Part shown: positions 9,923 to 22,237 of the stretch, one piece after another
Position numbering within the stretch: the stretch's first letter is position 1
Layout: every line of letters begins with the position of its first letter
Assembly (NCBI GenBank): GCA_947044405.1
Contig: CAMRHE010000323.1
Location: 2,036,501 to 2,100,500, forward strand
DNA: 64,000 nt
Reading direction: 5' to 3'
DNA from: Leptodactylus fallax
Taxonomy: Eukaryota; Chordata; Amphibia; Anura; Leptodactylidae
Notes under the pieces: generated by a model
What the model was told of the DNA's origin: nothing
The model's database searches: none
Seen by the model: the letters and a program-made list of their open reading frames with translations, nothing else
Made by a program: the position numbers and the translations under genes

Positions 9923-11010
9923 ATAAATCGGTCTTCCTATAAAGTGTTAATTGTGAATTAATATGGGCCATATACAAAAAGAACCCGTTGGCTGACAGCC
10001 GTTTAAAGTACTTGTTAGTCTATCCAACCATTAAAGCTATTTTCAGTAGCCAAGCCCAAAAAATTACGACACCACCAACTTTGACCCCGAAAGACCTTAC
10101 ACATCGGATCATTACATATGGAACCCCTTGGGGAAGAAAAATCACATTTTATGCAGATTATGTACCATTTCCCTTTTAATCTAATGGTGTGTGGCGCTTT
10201 TTCTTTCTAATTTTTATTTTTTTCCTACGTCTGATCTCTAAGCAACAGAACTAGAAAACAAGTCCATGCGAAAGTTTCTGTAATTAAGAGCAGGAACATG
10301 CTTAATTCAATAAACCAGCAGCCTAATATCCACAGTCCTGCTTAGAATTGCATTAGTCTGACTTGATCAAAGAACACAGGACTGCATGGCAGGTCTATGA
10401 CTAATAGGCACATCTTGCGAAACTCCCAGCCAGATTTTTTTTCTAATTTTTTTCTTTTTTTTTTTTTTCTTTTTGGTTTGTTTTGGCTGCCCTTAATCTT
10501 TCCCCCGATAGGTGACTCATAAGGTGAATGGGAAAATCAAGGTTTTTAGGATTCCGCAACACCCATGGAAAACTAAACAAAGCCCAAACAGTGTTGGAAA
10601 GGATCCTGGAAATTTGCGGTATATTAGTTTTTGACTTTTTTGTTATATATATTTTTTTTTTTTTTTTTGAGATTATCAGTTAATTCTAGTTCATTCAAGG
10701 ATAGAAGAATGTAACATCTGGAAAGCTCATCTAACCGGCACCATACATCTGTCAAGGCCTGTCTTGTATTGAGAGAGAGTCTGTTTTCGACAGTCTCTGG
10801 TAGCCTTCATTAAGGGGTCATCTCGTGACCTTGCGTAGATCAGGTTATCTCATCTAGGACTGTTTAAGAACACCGGCTCACACCAGTTTAAATATTTTCT
10901 GCATATCAACAGTGTAACGTGAACCTCCTGTCTAAAGGGAGTTATTCCTTGTGTTGAGACCTCTATCCTCTTCTGTCTTTAAAGATGCTCATTAGTAGTA
11001 CTGTATAATG
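9923..11010. other. Unique-looking, T-rich non-coding DNA
   Basis: No gene recognised. T-runs occur at about 10435-10475 and 10649-10668. The frame at 9988-10179 resembles no known protein. Confidence 0.45.
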
Positions 11011-11029
11011 TTGTACTGTGTTAGCCATA

Positions 11030-11165
11030 GAGAGTAGTGGAAGAGTGAAGAAATCAGGCAATACCTTTTAGAGGCTAACTGAGTATATTTGATGGTAAGC
11101 TTTCGAGAGTACTAGCTCTCTTCTTCAGACATGGTGTTATACAAGAAAATGAAAATTCACAGACT
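11030..11165 (-). repeat. Dispersed repeat with CTTTCGAGAGTACTAG core
   Basis: On the minus strand it reads CTGAAGAAGAGAGCTAGTAC, then CTCGAAAGCTTACC, TACTCAGTTAGCCTCTAAAA and GGTATTGCCTGATT. This arrangement (a 'GAAGAAGAG...TCGAAAGCTT' block followed by a transcribable tail) recurs in many vertebrate genomes in my memory. I cannot name the family with certainty. Confidence 0.55.
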
Positions 11166-11169
11166 TTTT

Positions 11170-12008
11170 ATACACAGAAGACATGGACCGTCAAAGGATC
11201 TTAGAATCTTTAAAAATAACAAAATGCAATATAAGTAGAGAAGTTATTTACAACAGGTCAGGAAATAAACAATCTGGAAACTTGGGGGGCGTGACGGAGG
11301 GATCAGTAATTGTTGCTGCTATCTGTTTGCTATCAGGTGGTAAGAGGCTCATTAGTCTTGAGATGGTAGTCGGATATTACTGAAGGTGGAATATTGGGAT
11401 ATTTTTGAGATTTTACATATAAGACATTGATGGTAGTAGCTTCAGGAATCCATGGCCATGGATTAGTCCAGAATTCTGTCATCTTTCTGTACCAATCATA
11501 ACTGGATGGCTCAAGATGATCCTGGTGGTGGTCGTAGACCCCACGATCGGCCAGTAAATGTCAATGAGACCTAAAAGCTTATCTAAATGCAGTGGTGACC
11601 TATAAGGTTACTGGTCCTTATTCATATTGTAGAATGGGTGCACCACGGGAGAAGTCCTGCATTATGGCTCTAGCATGTTCTGGACACAACATTGTCCATT
11701 TAGCGACTTTGTGTTTTGTGGGTTGTTTCGTACTAATGGAGTCATTTGTAACTCTTGTTGGGTAATGTCTTGATTATTCAACCAGAAAGTTGATTGCTAT
11801 AGAAACTATTAAGTAGTAATATATACATTATCACTATTTGCTCTTACAGTACAGGGATGACAGTAGTATCTGTGACCTTTTAATTAGACTCTGCAGCTGG
11901 CAAGCGGAGTTATTACCAGTCATCTAATTGAATTTCATGGCAGAGAAGCATTGGATTTTAATGTATAATAATGTGGCAGTGAGGAGGTGGAGGACAGTTC
12001 TTCACTAT
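11170..12008. other. Unique-looking non-coding DNA, possible conserved patch
   Basis: No gene recognised. The segment at about 11865-11985 is repeat-free, with TTAATTAG and CTAATTGAATTTCATGG, words typical of conserved non-coding sequence; that is only an impression. It ends directly at the first minisatellite. Confidence 0.4.
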
Positions 12009-13597
12009 ATGGAGCAGTATTATAGTAGTTATATTCTTGTACATAGGAGCAGTACTATAGTAGTTATATTCTTGTACATAGGAGCAGTATTATAGTAGTT
12101 ATATTCTTGTACATAGGAGCAGTATTATAGTAGTTATATTCTTGTACATAGGAGCAGTATTATAGTAGTTATATTCTTGTACATAGGAGCAGTATTATAG
12201 TAGTTATATTCTTGTACATAGGAGCAGTATTATAGTAGTTATATTCTTGTACATAGGAGCAGTATTATAGTAGTTATATTCTTGTACATAGGAGCAGTAT
12301 TATAGTAGTTATATTCTTGTACATAGGAGCAGTATTATAGTAGTTATATTCTTGTACATAGGAGCAGTATTATAGTAGTTATATTCTTGTACATAGGGGG
12401 CAGTATTATAGTAGTTATATTCTTGTACATAGGAGGTATTATAGTAGTTATATTCTTGTACATAGGAGCAGTATTATAGTAGTTATATTCTTGTACATAG
12501 GAGCAGTATTATAGTAGTTATATTCTTGTACATAGGAGCAGTATTATAGTAGTTATATTCTTGTACATAGGAGCAGTATTATAGTAGTTATATTCTTGTA
12601 CATAGGAGCAGTATTATAGTAGTTATATTCTTGTACATAGGAGCAGTATTATAGTAGTTATATTCTTGTACATAGGAGGAGTAATATAGGAGTTATATTT
12701 TTTTATATTGGGGGGGAAATAAAATATTTATATTTTTTTTTTTAGGGGGGGTTTTTTATTATTTTTTTTTTTTTTTTTTGGGGGGGTATTTTATTTTTTT
12801 TTTTTTTTTTTTTATGGGGGGTTTTTTTTTAGTTATATTCTGTACATAGGAGGTAGTATTATAGTAGTTATATTCTTGTACATAGGATCAGTATTATAGT
12901 ATATTCTTGTACATAGGATCAGTATTATAGTATATTCTTGTACATAGTAGGTAGTATTATAGTAGTTATATTCTTGTACATAGGAGTAGTATTATAGTAG
13001 TTATATTCTTGTACATAGGATCAGTATTATAGTAGTTATATTCTTGTACATAGGGGGCAGTATTATAGTAGTTATATTCTTGTACATAGGAGCAGTATTA
13101 TAGTAGTTATATTCTTGTACATAGGATCAGTATTATAGTAGTTATATTCTTGTACATAGGATCAGTATTATAGTAGTTATATTCTTGTACATATGAGGCA
13201 GTATTATAGTAGTTATATTCTTGTACATAGGAGTAGTATTATAGTAGTTATATTCTTGTACATAGGGGCAGTATTATAGTAGTTATATTCTTGTACATAG
13301 GAGCAGTATTATAGTAGTTATATTCGTGTACATAGGGGCAGTATTATAGTAGTTATATTCTTGTACATATCAGGTAGTATTATAGTAGTTATATTCTTGT
13401 ACATAGGAGTAGTATTATAGTAGTTATATTCCTGTACATAGGAGCAGTATTATAGTAGTTATATTCTTGTACATAGCAGTATTATAGTAGTTATATTCTT
13501 GTACATAGGAGCAGTATTATAGTAGTTATATTCTTGTACATAGGAGCAGTATTATAGTAGTTATATTCTTGTATATAGGAGCAGTATTATAGTAGTT
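12009..13597 (+). repeat. 35-bp minisatellite array 1
   Basis: About 40 tandem copies of a unit starting GTACATAGGAGCAGTATTAT and continuing AGTAGTTATATTCTT. Most units are 35 bp. Length varies by 1-3 bp at one point, between CATAGG and CAGTATT (GGAGCAG, GGGGGCAG, GGATCAG, GGAGGTAG), and some units lack a block. 35 is not a multiple of three and the unit contains TAG, so it does not code. The tract at about 12680-12835 is a degenerate T/G stretch. The left flank already reads GGAGCAGTATTATAG, so the array runs smoothly into its neighbour. Confidence 0.97.
12680..12835 (+). repeat. C-free T/G homopolymer tract inside array 1
   Basis: This stretch lacks C altogether and consists of T-runs up to about 20, G-runs of 6-7 and short A/T pieces. 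Traces of the minisatellite (AGTTATATT, GGTATT) are visible at its edges. It looks like degraded units or a poorly resolved consensus. Confidence 0.75.
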
Positions 13598-14737
13598 TAG
13601 TACCAGTAATTAACCTTACCCTTTCACACTCCTTTATGCAAAACAGGCAAAAATGAGTCTTTAAAGGATTTTTTTTTTTATTATTATTTTTCATTTCTCC
13701 TCTAAGAGACAAAGTTGAGGGTTATGGCCTCTCTCTAGTATTATAATGAGCTAGTTTGTTGCACAGTTGTCCTATTTTATGTCGATCTTCCTCTCCATTT
13801 TTCTTCTTTGTCTCTCCTCCAGCACCTGGCATTGAATCCACAGATTTAATCAGTGTCTGTTATCAATTCCGTGACTTGTAGGTTATGTTTTCTTTTAATG
13901 TGAAGAACACGGCACACGTGAATATGTCACTTTATTTTTTTTTACGCTTCTCTAAGCACTCGATTGCCGAGGAAGTCTTGAAAAGTGGATGATGTCAGAG
14001 CCTGGTCGGGTCCACTCTATTCTGCAGTCTCGCACTCCCCGCACACACTAATTGAGTTAGAAGGCGGGTTCCCGGGAGGCGGCTGCTGTTGGTTTTGCAT
14101 ACAGTTACAGAAGCCTGCTTTTCCTTTGGCTCTGAAGTTATTTATCCCCGGTTGCTGCAGACTGTAAATGTTGGTAATCCATGTCACATGTAATAATTTT
14201 AGTATTTGCTGCACTTGCTGTTTTTTTTTTTTTTTAATTTTTTAAATTTTTTTTTCTTTAATGTACTCCGGCAGTAATCTTTTGGTGCCCGCAGTAGCCG
14301 TTATAGATCGAGACTGTAAATTTTAAATGATTTATTAGATTGTATTAAACGATCCGGCTCTATTGATTAGATGAACCTGCAAGGATTGCATTGTAATGAA
14401 ACCTGGCACAGGATCTGCGCTTACAGAAAATGTAGCAGGAGATTTAGAGGATATTTCTGAAGTTAAATGCTCTGCTGCAAAACCCGCTCTTGGAAGGGCC
14501 GGCTTTCATTTGCTACATTGGAAAATTATTTTAGAATTTTACTATGACTGTTTAACTTTTTGATGTCCAGTTTTACTGCAAATATTTGTTGAGCTTAAGC
14601 TGAAAACCTAATGGAAATTGCGTACAAAATTATAGGCCAGGTTGGAACCTAAAGCACATTAGTAAGCCCTGGGCGCACAAGCGTAACAACCCCTTGTGCC
14701 TTTGGAGGTGCCATATTCACTCTTAGAAGTATTGCTC
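13598..14737. other. Unique-looking non-coding DNA, possible conserved patch
   Basis: No gene recognised. The stretch at about 14280-14600 is free of simple repeats and of the local repeat families, with even composition. It could be a conserved non-coding element. T-runs are at about 13669-13690 and 14221-14260. Confidence 0.4.
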
Positions 14738-15103
14738 TTCAAGGGATTTTCCAGGCTAAAAGGGATAGGTCGTCAATTTCAAAATGGTGGGAATCTGACA
14801 GCAAACACTTCCACCAATCAGCTGATATACAGAGAGTGAAGCAGGAAGCAGACAGCGCTGTTCTGTGTTGTGGCCTAAATAGGTTACTGCATCTTGGCTC
14901 CTGTTCAAGTGAATGTGAGTTAAGCTGCATTGATCTGGTTTGGCCACTACACTGAGAACAGCGCTATCTGCTTCCTGCTCCATTCTGTGTGCAAACAACT
15001 GATCTGTGGGTGTGTCGGGGCGGGGGGGGGGGGTTCCCACTGATTTCGTATTGATGACCTTAGGATAGGTAATCAAGAATTTTAGCTTGGTATACCCCTT
15101 TAA
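14738..15103. mobile_element. Palindromic TTAA element, family B (copy 1)
   Basis: The left end is AAGGGATTTTCCAGGCT and the right end AGCTTGGTATACCCCTTTAA (TTAA at 15100-15103; the left copy is mutated to TTCA). Inverted internal pairs include GGATAGGTCGTCAAT with ATTGATGACCTTAGGATAGG and GAAGCAGGAAGCAGACAGCG with CGCTATCTGCTTCCTGCTCC. A G-run lies at about 15019-15030. Non-coding. Confidence 0.75.
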
Positions 15104-15760
15104 GGGAGAATGTCTTTATCACCATATTTTTCTCCACCACCTGGTATCCATAATGTGGCTATTAAAAGTTCTAAAAATTAGGGATTTATTATTATTTTTT
15201 TTAAACATGCTCTTCATGGTTTGGGCATGAAGTCACTGTGTTGATAATGGCCCCACACGTGACGCAGAAGTAGAGGGTTAAAGGGGCGCTCCGTAATTAT
15301 GGTGTATGATTGTATTAGTACATCACAGGTATACGGTTGCGTTCTGTTGAGTGTTTTCATTGGGGTAGTATGGCTGCTGATGGACACTAATGGAACGCAA
15401 GGTTATTTTACAGCTCATTTGCCAAGGACCACGAGTACTTATTATATGGAGTGTAAATGTGTGTTGTTGGTTTCCTCTTTGTAAGGACTCCTCTTACATT
15501 TCCTTCTCCTGCATCACCCAGTCATTTTTGAGCTGTTTGTGGACATAAAGCTTTATTCCGAGAATTATCGCTTCCAACCCCTTTAAGCTCGCTCTTCTCT
15601 GCATAGTGAACCTATTATTAGAAAGTGACCTGCTCCAGAGGAGTACACGAGGACTTGGGGCTGAGCATCATATCTGCTTCCAGCTCGTAAAGAGTATATC
15701 CATCTTCTGAGCACAGTTTTACAGTCTCTATATAGAATTATCCCATATGAAAAGGTAGAA
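15104..15760. other. Unique-looking non-coding DNA
   Basis: No feature recognised. CTTTATTC..CCCCTTTAAG near 15550-15586 resembles a right-hand end of a TTAA element, without a matching left end. Confidence 0.4.
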
Positions 15761-15965
15761 CTTGGTCCAAAGTCTCATTTTTCATAGTTCAAAACAGTAT
15801 TTTTGTTTCTCCTGGTTGCTATTGGAAACCATCAACAAGCGTGTTGTCAGACACACCCCTAAGAGCTCAGCTAAGTTATTTTAATGTAGTAGGACAAGAT
15901 CACTGGTCACATGACTTGGCTGAGGACCAGAAAAGAGTGGCTAACTCACAAATACTGACACCTTT
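15761..15965. repeat. Partial miniature element, family G
   Basis: The right half (ATCACTGGTCACATGACTTG, GCTGAGGACCAGAA, GTGGCTAACTCA) matches the right half of the palindromic element at 30165-30435. The left half is diverged or missing. Confidence 0.55.
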
Positions 15966-15994
15966 AATAATAATAATAATAATAATAATAAAAT
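15966..15994. repeat. (AAT)n microsatellite
   Basis: About eight AAT units at the edge of the family G fragment. Confidence 0.9.
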
Positions 15995-16799
15995 TTGTAG
16001 GAATTCTACTTTTAATTCTTTTTTTTTTTTCTTTAGTGCATGTCAGTGTCTCCTCCTAACCTTGAATAAAAAGAAATACAGGCAAGCTTGGTGTTGTCTA
16101 TGGCTGCCGAGTGAAGGAATGGCAGACGTCTTTGCTCTTGGTTACTCTTGTCAGGATCTTGTTGAGCATGAATATATAATGTCTTCCAGAATGAGGTCTT
16201 GATTGGAAACCTGTGAAACCCGAGCACAGCGTGTCGCAGGCCCGCGCGGTTAATAATTGATCTCCTAGACCTCAGGAGGTTGTCACACCCAAGTGACAGG
16301 TGATTCTCGATACTGCTCCTTTGTTTACCTGATGGGGCGACACACTATCCTCCTTTTCTTGGCTGCGAATAAATGTCGAGTACAGTTTGTGATAAAGACA
16401 TTCGTTCATTGTAATCTTTTTGGGAAAAATCTTGTATATAGGTTATGGCTAGAACTAGTAAAAAGTTGTCCTACAATGTCTACATAGCTGGTCAAAAAAT
16501 TATATGGCCGATTAGGATATATGTGATCTCTTACCAGACGTCTTGACTGATTTTTTGCTTCAGTTTCTGCTTTTTCGTGGCTGAGTGTTGTCTGCTTTTA
16601 ACAGACTGCCAAAAAAAACAAAGTATAATACAAAAACAAAACCTTAATAATTTAATTTTTTTTTTATTTTTTATAAAATCCGACCCACTGATCCATTTTT
16701 AATATCCGTCACTCAGATGCGAAGTCAAAGAGGGTTCTGTGGCCATTAAAACCTAAGATACATGTACTTTTTTTTTTTTTTTTTATTTCACTGTCATGT
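15995..16799. other. Unique-looking non-coding DNA
   Basis: No feature recognised. Poly-T runs are at about 16018-16031 and 16769-16788. Confidence 0.45.
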
Positions 16800-17573
16800 G
16801 AATAAGCCATTGGGGTGTTCACATGTAGGAATTTGGCGCTGAATTTGGAGAAGAGTGCCACTGTATCGTGCCTTCATTGGGCAGGGCCAAATTCTGTATC
16901 AAATTCCGCGCCGAAGGAAAAGGTGAATTTTCCGCCTCCCATTCATCTCATTGGGAGTTCTCAGGTGAAATCCGCCTGCAGAACCAACTGGACGATTTTT
17001 TTTTCTTTCTGCTGGCTATAAAAATCCGCCACTGCCTCCCGTTGAAATGAATAAGAGGAAGATTTCTGGTAGAATTTAAAGGGAATCTGTCAGGGCAATT
17101 TGGGACACTAAACCACCCTTACGTCCATATGGACCTGGTGTTTAGTGTCCTAAATCACCCTGTTATAACGCAATCCATGGCCGCATTAAAAATAAAAAAG
17201 CTTTATACTTACCCTGCGCTGTACTCCCCGCACCTGCGCAGTTCTTCAATGAAGCCAGAGGAGTACACCTCGGCCTCAGTGCGCATGCGCCGCAATTACA
17301 CAGTGAAGCCGGGAGTTAGAGGCGTGCCTCATGAATAAGCCGGACCGATCTCACCAAATAGCGTCAATCGGACCCTTCTCTAGGTAAGTATAAAGGTTTT
17401 TTATTTTTAATGCACCTGCGGATTGCATTACAACAGGGCGATCTGGGACACTAAACCCTTGGCCTATAAGGACCTACGGGTGGTTTATTGTCCCAGATTG
17501 ACCTGACAGATTCCCTTTAATGTAAATTCCGCATGAAATTCAGAGTCTGTATTCTACGTGTGATCACCCCCTA
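16800..17573. mobile_element. Palindromic miniature element (family J) carrying a nested insertion
   Basis: The left end TTGGGGTGTTCACATGTAGG and the right end CTACGTGTGATCACCCCCTA are inverted. GGAATTTGGCGC and AAATTCCGCATGAAATTC are internal matches. The element is interrupted at 17076-17520 by a family A element with TTAA on both sides. Removing that insert leaves a continuous family J element. Confidence 0.65.
17076..17520. mobile_element. Palindromic TTAA element, family A, complete
   Basis: TTAA at 17076-17079 and 17517-17520 flank the inverted ends AGGGAATCTGTCAGG and CCTGACAGATTCCCT. Further inward GGGACACTAAACCACC recurs in inverted form on the right. Length about 440 bp; no coding sequence. 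The right-hand half of a second copy lies at 38333-38438. TTAA target sites fit Kolobok or piggyBac-type transposition. Confidence 0.85.
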
Positions 17574-18612
17574 AGCTGTCGGGACACGTGCACTGCAGAC
17601 TTCTACTGCAGAAAATTCTTTGGATATCTGCCTGAAATCCACATTGTCTAAAAACTGAGAATACAGGAACACAGAGAACTCTTCTGTGCCTTGCGATCGG
17701 TCAGATCATACTGGAACGATCTGTCCGGATCTTAATCCCGGGAAAGGCAGCTGCAACATAAATTTGGCTCCAAATTAGACATCCAGGGGCACCTAGATGG
17801 GGGTCACCCCTGTATATTGTAATGCTGACCACAGCACCAGCGCAGGGTTCTATCCATAATCTCTTCTGGTTAATAAAGTGATTTACAATTTTGTTAGTAT
17901 TTTTCTTTCTTCGTCATTTTACAAATTTGTGCCGAATTCCATTGAAATGGTTAACTGTCCCTCTTCATGGTTTCGGGCTCACTTGGCATGTGCGCAGGAG
18001 TTCCCTGATATTGTAAGAAGTCTGCATCACTGAGTTATCTGAGATGTGAAGCGAGGGTGGAAAAAAAAAGAAACTTGGCACCATTGTGTGGCACGAGATG
18101 AAAGTAAAAATCACGAAATCGAAAACCTAATATGTTATACGTGTCTTAATTAGTCTGCGCCCGCAGCGATCCGCACTGGCATTTTATGTGTTTTTTGGGA
18201 GAAAGCATTATAGCACTTGAAAGTAAGATGTATGGATATTTTTTTTCTGATCTCGGCCTAGCAAGCAGATGGAGCTGGAACGGATCCATTCTAACATTTG
18301 GTTGGTCTGAACGAAGCCAAAATTTTTTCCTTGTAATTAGAATGGTCCTCACACCGTCAATCGTTCCCAATGGGCAAAGCGTCTGATGTAAAGCCTGCTC
18401 TGTGCGGCGTCTGATGATTCAATCTATCCCTTCATAATTCTTTTTACCTCGGCGGCATCCATTTTATAGGCTAGATGTATATCTACATGTGTCGTCCATG
18501 TGCGGGAGGGCAACACGGCCTAGACGTTCTCCGATCTGTGAAGTACTATGCACCTTGTGAACAGAACACACCGTTTTCTGATATTATTGAAAAGGTTATT
18601 TGCCTACCAAAA
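17574..18612. other. Unique-looking non-coding DNA
   Basis: No feature recognised. An A-run lies near 18060-18069. The opposed frames at 18146-18386 are short and unlike known proteins. Confidence 0.45.
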
Positions 18613-18799
18613 TAATGGACCAGGATATTTAAAAAAAATTAAAAAATAACGTCTGCTTTCTTCCAAAAACAGCGCCTCACGTGTTTAGTGGTGTTGTGAA
18701 TGGAGCTGAGCGACAAAACCAGGCACGGCTCATGGACAAGTGTGGTCCTGTTTTTGGAAGAAAGTAGATGTTTTTGTTTTTTTCCTGGTCTCCTTTAAA
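18613..18799. mobile_element. Palindromic miniature element, family K (copy 1)
   Basis: The arms CTGCTTTCTTCCAAAAACAG (18652 onward) and CTGTTTTTGGAAGAAAGTAG (to about 18768) are inverted, flanked by GACCAGGAT and TCCTGGTC. The centre holds GTGAATGGAGCTGAG. A second copy is at 32770-32910. Confidence 0.7.
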
Positions 18800-18838
18800 T
18801 GTCTCATAGGTAGGGAGTCCCTACTAACTTGTATAGTC

Positions 18839-19257
18839 TTAAAGGGGTTGTCCAGGAATTATAGCAACCTCGGGGGAAGCTGGGGTGGGTGTAAATAACA
18901 AAAATCATAATCTCCAATCCCCAGGGCTCCGTTGTGCAGTTCCAGTCCTCTTTCCCTCCTGCGCCAGAAGCAGGGAGGCTCATGTGGCCAATCACTGATC
19001 ATGTGGCCTCTGTGGTCGCTGGAGAGTGAGTGGTGATGTCACTCATGTATGTTAACAGTCACAGGCCTATTGGTCTCAGTGGTCATGTGACCCTCTCCAT
19101 TTCTGGCCCTAGAGGGGAAGGGCACCAGGACTGTACAATGAAGCTGCAGGGAGAGAGGAGTAGGTGTTTTGTTTTTTGTTGTTTTTTTTTTATTTTATTT
19201 TATACCCACCCCGGTTTCCCACCTGAGTTTGCTACAAATCCTAGACAACCCCTTTAA
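18839..19257. mobile_element. Palindromic TTAA element, family B (copy 2), complete
   Basis: TTAA at 18839-18842 and 19254-19257 flank the inverted ends AGGGGTTGTCCAGGA and TCCTAGACAACCCCT. The whole length folds back: GGGGTGGGTGTAAATAA pairs with TTTTATACCCACCCC and GAGGCTCATGTGGCC with GTCATGTGACCCTC. About 410 bp, non-coding. Confidence 0.85.
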
Positions 19258-19917
19258 AGATTGGCAACATGGTTTTGGCTATCAAAAGCAATTTTTGCGG
19301 TGGTTTTCACGTTCAGGGTATACTGTTTTTTTTGCACCTTTTTTTTGGTAAATTTTTACTAATATCCTTTTAATTTTTTTTTTTTTTTTTTTATATTTTT
19401 CATTTTGATCTTAAGATTTGTAACTCCCCTTTGACTTCAAGGACTCCATAGCTACATGTGCCCTGGCTCTCCAGTGTTTTTTTTTTTTTACATCATCTTT
19501 TCATGCTGATTGCATATGTCATTGTGAATTTCTCCATTAACTTCCTGCCGCATAGTAAATTAAATCATATTTCCATGGCCTCCGGAGGGGCAGAATGGCC
19601 ACGGCAGTGAAATCTTAAGGAGCTGTATGTGCTGTAACCGGCTGTGATCAGTACAGTAACATAATAAATGCAATTCTTACCCATCACCTGGGCGTATGGC
19701 CCTCTTGTCATATTAGTGAAGAAGAAAAATGTGGAAATCCCTTCTTATTTCTATTTTTATTATTTCCTCGACTTGTGCCTTTGGGATAAATCATGTGTGT
19801 CCATATACATGAAGAGAATAATTGGAATTCTGGAAGATGAAGAAAACTTGAAATCTTGTGGAAAATTTAGTATATGATTATTATGGTTAACCTTTATTAT
19901 TCCAGTATTATTATTAT
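19258..19917. other. Unique-looking, T-rich non-coding DNA
   Basis: No gene recognised. T-runs are at about 19330-19347, 19373-19392 and 19478-19490. It ends in TTATTATTATGGG, directly at minisatellite array 2. Confidence 0.45.
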
Positions 19918-21899
19918 GGGCAATATTATAGTAGTTATATTCTTGTACATAGGAGCAGTATTATAGTAGTTATATTCTTGTACATAGGAGCAGTATTATA
20001 GTAGTTATATTTTTGTACATAGGAGCAGTATTATAGTAGTTATATTCTTGTACATAGGAGCAGTATTATAGTAGTTATATTCTTGTACATAGGAGGCAGT
20101 ATTATAGTAGTTATATTCTTGTACATAGGAGCAGTATTATAGTAGTTATATTCTTGTACATAGGAGCAGTATTATAGTAGTTATATTCTAGTACATAGGA
20201 GCAGTATTATAGTAGTTATATTCTTGTACATAGGAGCAGTATTATAGTAGTTATATTCTTGTACATAGGAGCAGTATTATAGTAGTTATATTCTTGTACA
20301 TAGGGGGCAGTATTATAGTAGTTATATTGTTGTACATAGGAGCAGTATTATAGTAGTTATATTCTTGTACATAGGAGCAGTATTATAGTAGTTATATTCT
20401 TGTACATAGGAGCAGTATTATAGTAGTTATATTCTTGTACATAGGAGCAGTATTATAGTAGTTATATTCTTGTACATAGGAGTAGTATTATAGTAGTTAT
20501 ATTCTTGTTCATAGGAGGTAGTATTATAGTAGTTATATTCTTGTACATAGGAGCAGTATTATAGTAGTTATATTCTTGTACTTAGGAGCAGTATTATAGT
20601 AGTTATATTCTTGTACATAGGAGGCACTATTATAGTAGTTATATTCTTGTACATAGGGGCAGTATTATAGTAGTTATATTGTTGTACATAGGAGCAGTAT
20701 TATAGTAGTTATATTCTTGTACATAGGAGCAGTATTATAGTAGTTATATTCTTGTACATAGGAGCAGTATTATAGTAGTTATATTCTTGTACATAGGAGG
20801 TAGTATTATAGTAGTTATATTCTTGTACATAGGAGCAGTATTATAGTAGTTATATTCTTGTACATAGGAGCAGTATTATAGTAGTTATATTCATGTACTT
20901 AGGAGCAGTATTATAGTAGTTATATTCTTGTACATAGGGGGCAGTATTATAGTAGTTATATTCTTGAAGATAGGAGCAGTATTATAGTAGTTATATTCTT
21001 GTACATAGGGGGCAGTATTATAGTAGTTATATTCTTGTACATAGGGGGCAGTATTATAGTAGTTATATTCTTGTACATAGGAGCAGTATTATAGTAGTTA
21101 TATTCTTGTACATAGGAGCAGTACTATAGTAGTTATATTCTTGTACATAGGAGGTAGTGTTATAGTAGTTATATTCTTGTACATAGGAGCAGTATTATAG
21201 TAGTTATATTCTTGTACGTAGGAGCAGTATTATAGTAGTTATATTCTTGTACATAGGAGCAGTATTATAGTAGTTATATTCTTGTACAAAGGAGACAGTA
21301 TTATAGTAGTTATATTCTTGTACATAGGAGCAGTATTATAGTAGTTATATTCTTGTACATAGGGGGCAGTATTATAGTAGTTATATTCTTGTACATAGGA
21401 GCAGTATTATAGTAGGTATATTCTTGTACATAGGAGCAGTATTATAGTAGTTATATTCTTGTACATAGGAGCAGTATTATAGTAGTTATATTCTTGTACA
21501 TAGGGGGGCAGTATTATAGTAGTTATATTCTTGTACATAGGGGGGCAGTATTATAGTAGTTATATTCTTGTACATAGGAGGTAGTATTATAGTAGTTATA
21601 TTCTTGTACATAGGAGATAGTATTATAGTAGTTATATTCTTGTACATAGGGGGGCAGTATTATAGTAGTTATATTCTTGTACATAGGAGCAGTATTATAG
21701 TAGTTATATTCTTGTACATAGGAGCAGTACTATAGTAGTTATATTCTTGTACATAGGAGCAGTATTATAGTAGTTATATTCTTGTACATAGGAGCAATAT
21801 TATAGTAGTTATATACTTGTACATAGGGGGGCAGTATTATAGTAGTTATATTCTTGTACATAGGAGCAGTACTATAGTAGTTATATTCTTGTACATAGG
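19918..21899 (+). repeat. 35-bp minisatellite array 2
   Basis: About 56 tandem copies of the same unit as array 1 and in the same orientation (core AGTATTATAGTAGTTATATT). Single-base variants (TTTTTGTAC, TTGTTGTAC, CTAGTAC, CTTAGG, CAGTACTATAG) and the same length-variable spot after CATAGG occur throughout. No interruption is visible, unlike array 1. Confidence 0.97.
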
Positions 21900-22009
21900 T
21901 GATTTGATGAACCACAGCATATTGGTAAACAATTTAGATTGTCAGCTCTGTTTTAGTAATTAAAACTAAATTAGAATTAAAATAACACATTTTCAATAGG
22001 ACTAATATA

Positions 22010-22220
22010 CAGTCATATGAAAAAGTTTGGGCACCCCTATTAATCTTAATCATTTTTAGTTCTAAATATTTGGGTGTTTGCAACAGCCATTTCAATTTGA
22101 TATATCTAATAACTGATGGACACAGTAATATTTCAGGATTGAAATGAGGTTTATTGTACTAACAGAAAATGTGCAATATGCATTAAACCAAAATTTGACC
22201 GATGCAAAAGTATGGGCACC
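22010..22220 (+). repeat. Left terminal inverted repeat of DD34E element
   Basis: The outer transposase-site candidate is at the tip and the inner one at about 22201-22220; pairs with 23448-23658. Confidence 0.93.
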
Positions 22221-22237
22221 TCAACAGAAAAGTGACA

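Noticed and set aside
12009..13597. CRISPR-like array of regular repeats
   Set aside because: The units follow one another without unique spacers and the context is vertebrate DNA; it is a plain minisatellite. The same applies to 19918-21899 and 62717-63878.
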